A stretch of 64,000 nt of DNA. Origin: Bacilli bacterium. Lineage in GTDB: Bacteria > Bacillota_I > Bacilli_A > RF39 > UBA660. How positions within the stretch are numbered: the stretch's first letter is position 1; each line of letters begins with the position of its first letter. The notes under the pieces were generated by a model. The model saw only the letters and a program-made list of their open reading frames with translations. It did not search any database and was not told the origin of the DNA. Shown one piece after another: positions 62,079 to 64,000 of this stretch. The position numbers were made by a program, and so were the translations under genes. Location of the stretch: the NCBI GenBank assembly GCA_017428495.1, contig JAFRQS010000011.1, positions 1 to 64,000 on the forward strand, in the 5' to 3' direction.

Positions 62079-64000
62079 GAACCTCCACCTCCACATGATG
62101 AACATCCACCACCACAGGAAGAGCATCCTCCTCCACATGATGAACATCCACCACCACTTGAACTACTACTGTATGAAGGTGTTGGATAATATACATGATT
62201 AGAAATACTAAATACGTCTGAACCACTACTATAATCAATTGTACCCATATCAACTTCTGGTATTGGAATATCTTCAAACTTCTTTATCCATTTTTTAGAA
62301 ACATTAAGTACATATGTATATGGCAATATGTTATAGAAATATTTTGGATCTTTTTCTACTAAAGCTTCTAAATCATCTTTTTCTACTCTTACTAAAAAAT
62401 CTCTAAATCCAAAAACTCTAGCTCTAATTATTTCACCATATTCAGTTTTTCTTTTCATTATAAATGCAAAGAATATATCAACAAATATACATCCAAAAGA
62501 TACATAATACATAAAACTAAACATTGGATTTAAATCTTCAACATATCTATATGCAACCATACTTAGTATTAATGAAATGAAACTTGCAAGTATAGCAAAT
62601 TTTATTTTAGATGACGCAACTTTATCTTTAATTTTATATTTTAACTCATCTTCAACACTCTTTTTAACTTTACTAAATACTGTATAAAAAGTTTTATGCT
62701 TACTCAAAATAACATTACTTTCATTCTCAAATAGTTTAGAATATATTTCATCCTCAATTTCACTTAAAGGTTCTAATTTTGCTCTTTCAGTATTATAAAT
62801 CTCAAGTTGCTTATAATATTCACTATTTATATGTTCATACTTATGTTTAATTATATCTTCAATTTCTTTTTCACTTAAACTATCTACATCATAACCTTCA
62901 TTAGTTAATAGATCTTTTATCTTTTTTGTACTTCTAATTTCATGCAATCTTTCATCATTATTATCACTAATTATTTTTATGTAGCCTTTGTTTACTAAAG
63001 AATCTCTAACTTTTAAAAATTTATCTATATTAGCATTAATTTTTTTGGTATCATTTTTTCTAAATAAATACTTCATCATCGTATTTTCTTCAGAATTCAA
63101 AGTATCATCAGATTTTTTTAATCTTTTTACTTCAATTTCACGCTTTTTTATTTTTCCAAAGATATTTTCATAATTTTTAATTTTAGGTATCTCCATAAAA
63201 TTAATTATTTCAATTTCTTTATCATCATTTTCATTTATTTTTATATAACCTTTAGCTGCTAATGATATCAATAATGAAATGGTTAATTTCTTATAATTTC
63301 TATTACCAAATATATATCCTATTTCAGCAGAATTTAAATTTTCAGGTGGATAAAATTCTACAGTTCTACTTCTTTTCTCATAATCTTTTCCATATTTATC
63401 CCAAATTAAATATACCCATACTGTAATGCCAATAACTGCAAGTATAATTGCAAGAGAACCATATCCATAATTATTAGAACCTCCAACAAAATATCCTTCA
63501 GGAAATTCAATATCAACTGTTAAAGATTTATATAACGGATAATCATCTGACAAACTTGCTATTATCTTATTTCCACTAACTGTATAATTAATAAATTTAT
63601 TAATATTATCTTTTCTATATTTATCTGCAAAGAAATTAATTGTTTCGGTTTCTATTCCTTTAGGTAAATGTATTTCTAAACTTGCATTTGAAATTCTTGT
63701 ACCCCAATAATCACCAAAAGCATGAAATATAAATTCATCAAATCCTTTAAATGGATCTTTTCCCATATTATATGTATATTTTATTATATATTCTTTATCA
63801 CCAGTAGGTAATGTTATATTTGGACTACCTATTTTAATCCTTGGTTTACTTTTTACTTTATCTACTGAATATTGTTCATCAACTGCTATATAATTAGTTA
63901 AAATTGATTTTCTTTTTATTGTTTTACCATCTTTTCCAGTATAGTTTAACCATTCAGGAGTAAACTTATATATTCCATGATGTTTACTTTCATACCAATT
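62072..64000 (-). CDS. DUF2207-type membrane protein with Cys/Gly-repeat tail, 5' end outside the window
   Basis: 642 residues visible; the frame stays open to the right edge (reading NWYESKHHGIYKFTPEW), so the signal peptide lies beyond it. Outer DUF2207-like domain (YIIKYTYNMGKDPFKGFDEF...FGDYWGTRI), membrane segment YGSLAIILAVIGITVWVYLIW, a long charged cytosolic part, a membrane hairpin (FAILASFISLILSMV and FMYYVSFGCIFVDIFFAF), and a cytosolic tail ending SSSS then (GGGCSSC)x3-GGGGSW. DUF2207 proteins often end in a Gly-rich tail with terminal Trp, but here each unit carries two Cys. Function of the family is unknown. Confidence 0.85.
   Translation of the reverse strand, partial: NWYESKHHGIYKFTPEWLNYTGKDGKTIKRKSILTNYIAVDEQYSVDKVKSKPRIKIGSPNITLPTGDKEYIIKYTYNMGKDPFKGFDEFIFHAFGDYWGTRISNASLEIHLPKGIETETINFFADKYRKDNINKFINYTVSGNKIIASLSDDYPLYKSLTVDIEFPEGYFVGGSNNYGYGSLAIILAVIGITVWVYLIWDKYGKDYEKRSRTVEFYPPENLNSAEIGYIFGNRNYKKLTISLLISLAAKGYIKINENDDKEIEIINFMEIPKIKNYENIFGKIKKREIEVKRLKKSDDTLNSEENTMMKYLFRKNDTKKINANIDKFLKVRDSLVNKGYIKIISDNNDERLHEIRSTKKIKDLLTNEGYDVDSLSEKEIEDIIKHKYEHINSEYYKQLEIYNTERAKLEPLSEIEDEIYSKLFENESNVILSKHKTFYTVFSKVKKSVEDELKYKIKDKVASSKIKFAILASFISLILSMVAYRYVEDLNPMFSFMYYVSFGCIFVDIFFAFIMKRKTEYGEIIRARVFGFRDFLVRVEKDDLEALVEKDPKYFYNILPYTYVLNVSKKWIKKFEDIPIPEVDMGTIDYSSGSDVFSISNHVYYPTPSYSSSSSGGGCSSCGGGCSSCGGGCSSCGGGGSW
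62093..62155 (-). repeat. Three 21-bp units encoding the GGGCSSC tail repeats
   Basis: Each unit encodes Gly-Gly-Gly-Cys-Ser-Ser-Cys. Units at 62135-62155 and 62093-62113 are identical in DNA; the middle one (62114-62134) uses different synonymous codons, so the protein repeat looks preserved by selection and not only by recent duplication. Confidence 0.9.

Noticed and set aside
62079-62147. Upstream extension of the radical SAM protein with a Trp-rich start
   Set aside because: It is only the GGGCSSC codons read in another frame; the conserved radical SAM sequence begins after the TTG at 62078 and the Gly codons supply the ribosome site.
62035-62277. Minus-strand 80-aa frame rich in Val/His across the Cys repeats
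   Set aside because: Third-frame reading of the 21-bp repeats; no start signals.
1-64000. Mycoplasma/Mollicutes code with TGA as tryptophan
   Set aside because: TGA ends dinD, holA and rsgA at the expected protein ends, Trp is encoded by TGG, and cell-wall genes are present.
1-64000. CRISPR array, prophage, insertion sequence, rRNA operon or replication origin
   Set aside because: No regularly spaced repeats, transposase, integrase or phage structural genes, rRNA sequence or DnaA-box cluster was recognised; the only repeats are the three 70-bp modules and the 21-bp tail units.

Overview
The window is chromosomal DNA of a low-GC, AT-rich Gram-positive bacterium of the Bacillota/Bacilli lineage. 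The evidence is gene content and order: dacF next to a SigF-type sigma factor, rpsP-khpA, cdsA-rseP, ftsA-ftsZ, rlmN-prpC-prkC-rsgA-rpe and sepF-divIVA-[T-box]-ileS. TGA is used as a stop codon (dinD, holA and rsgA), so this is not a Mycoplasma-type code. DacF, an FtsW/RodA/SpoVE-family protein and a class B PBP show that it makes peptidoglycan. Dense gene packing, short intergenic gaps and several shortened family members suggest a streamlined genome, perhaps an uncultured gut Bacilli lineage such as RF39; that placement is inference.

Layout. 1-10 kb: cell wall, sporulation-type sigma factor, rpsP-khpA-tRNA-Gln, then membrane and protein maturation genes (cdsA, rseP, fmt, lspA, rluD-type, rhomboid) and an unusual Hpt-receiver protein. 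10-13.5 kb: two tandem, unrecognised, paralogous membrane proteins. 13.5-23.5 kb: rnhC, cvpA, trxA, a surface protein with cadherin-like domains, def, a 55-aa Gly/Tyr membrane peptide, ftsW-type gene, comEA, comEC and dinD. 23.5-24 kb is a mostly empty gap with a possible gene remnant. 24-38 kb: holA, a U32 protein, ftsAZ, the rlmN-prpC-prkC-rsgA-rpe operon, an orphan prepilin, nfo and a class B PBP. 38-44 kb: rpmG, efp and three sporulation genes (spoIIIAH, spoIVB, spoIIM), an AI-2E-family permease and mnmA. 44-51.6 kb: HTH protein, NERD-HRDC protein, phosphatase, DAHP synthase, T-box-controlled ileS, divIVA and sepF. 51.6-58.5 kb: three tandem large cytosolic BspA-type LRR paralogs, each behind the same about 70-bp terminator/promoter module. 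58.5-64 kb: an ABC exporter-type fusion, a radical SAM/SPASM enzyme, and a DUF2207-type membrane protein (cut by the right edge) with a C-terminal (GGGCSSC)x3 tail.

How the genes fit together. A division and wall set (FtsA, FtsZ, SepF, DivIVA, FtsW-type, PBP, DacF) lies beside regulators of growth and wall state (PrpC/PrkC with PASTA domains). ComEA, ComEC and a prepilin point to DNA uptake. SigF-like, SpoIIM, SpoIIIAH and SpoIVB sample all stages of engulfment and mother-cell/forespore signalling, although the usual SpoIIAA/SpoIIAB partners are absent beside the sigma gene.

The most novel-looking systems are: (1) the Cys/Gly-tailed DUF2207 membrane protein whose gene overlaps a radical SAM/SPASM enzyme gene, which may be a substrate-modifier pair; (2) the three LRR paralogs with a copied regulatory module and patchwork sequence identity; (3) the two-gene family of two-pass membrane proteins behind an Hpt-receiver protein.
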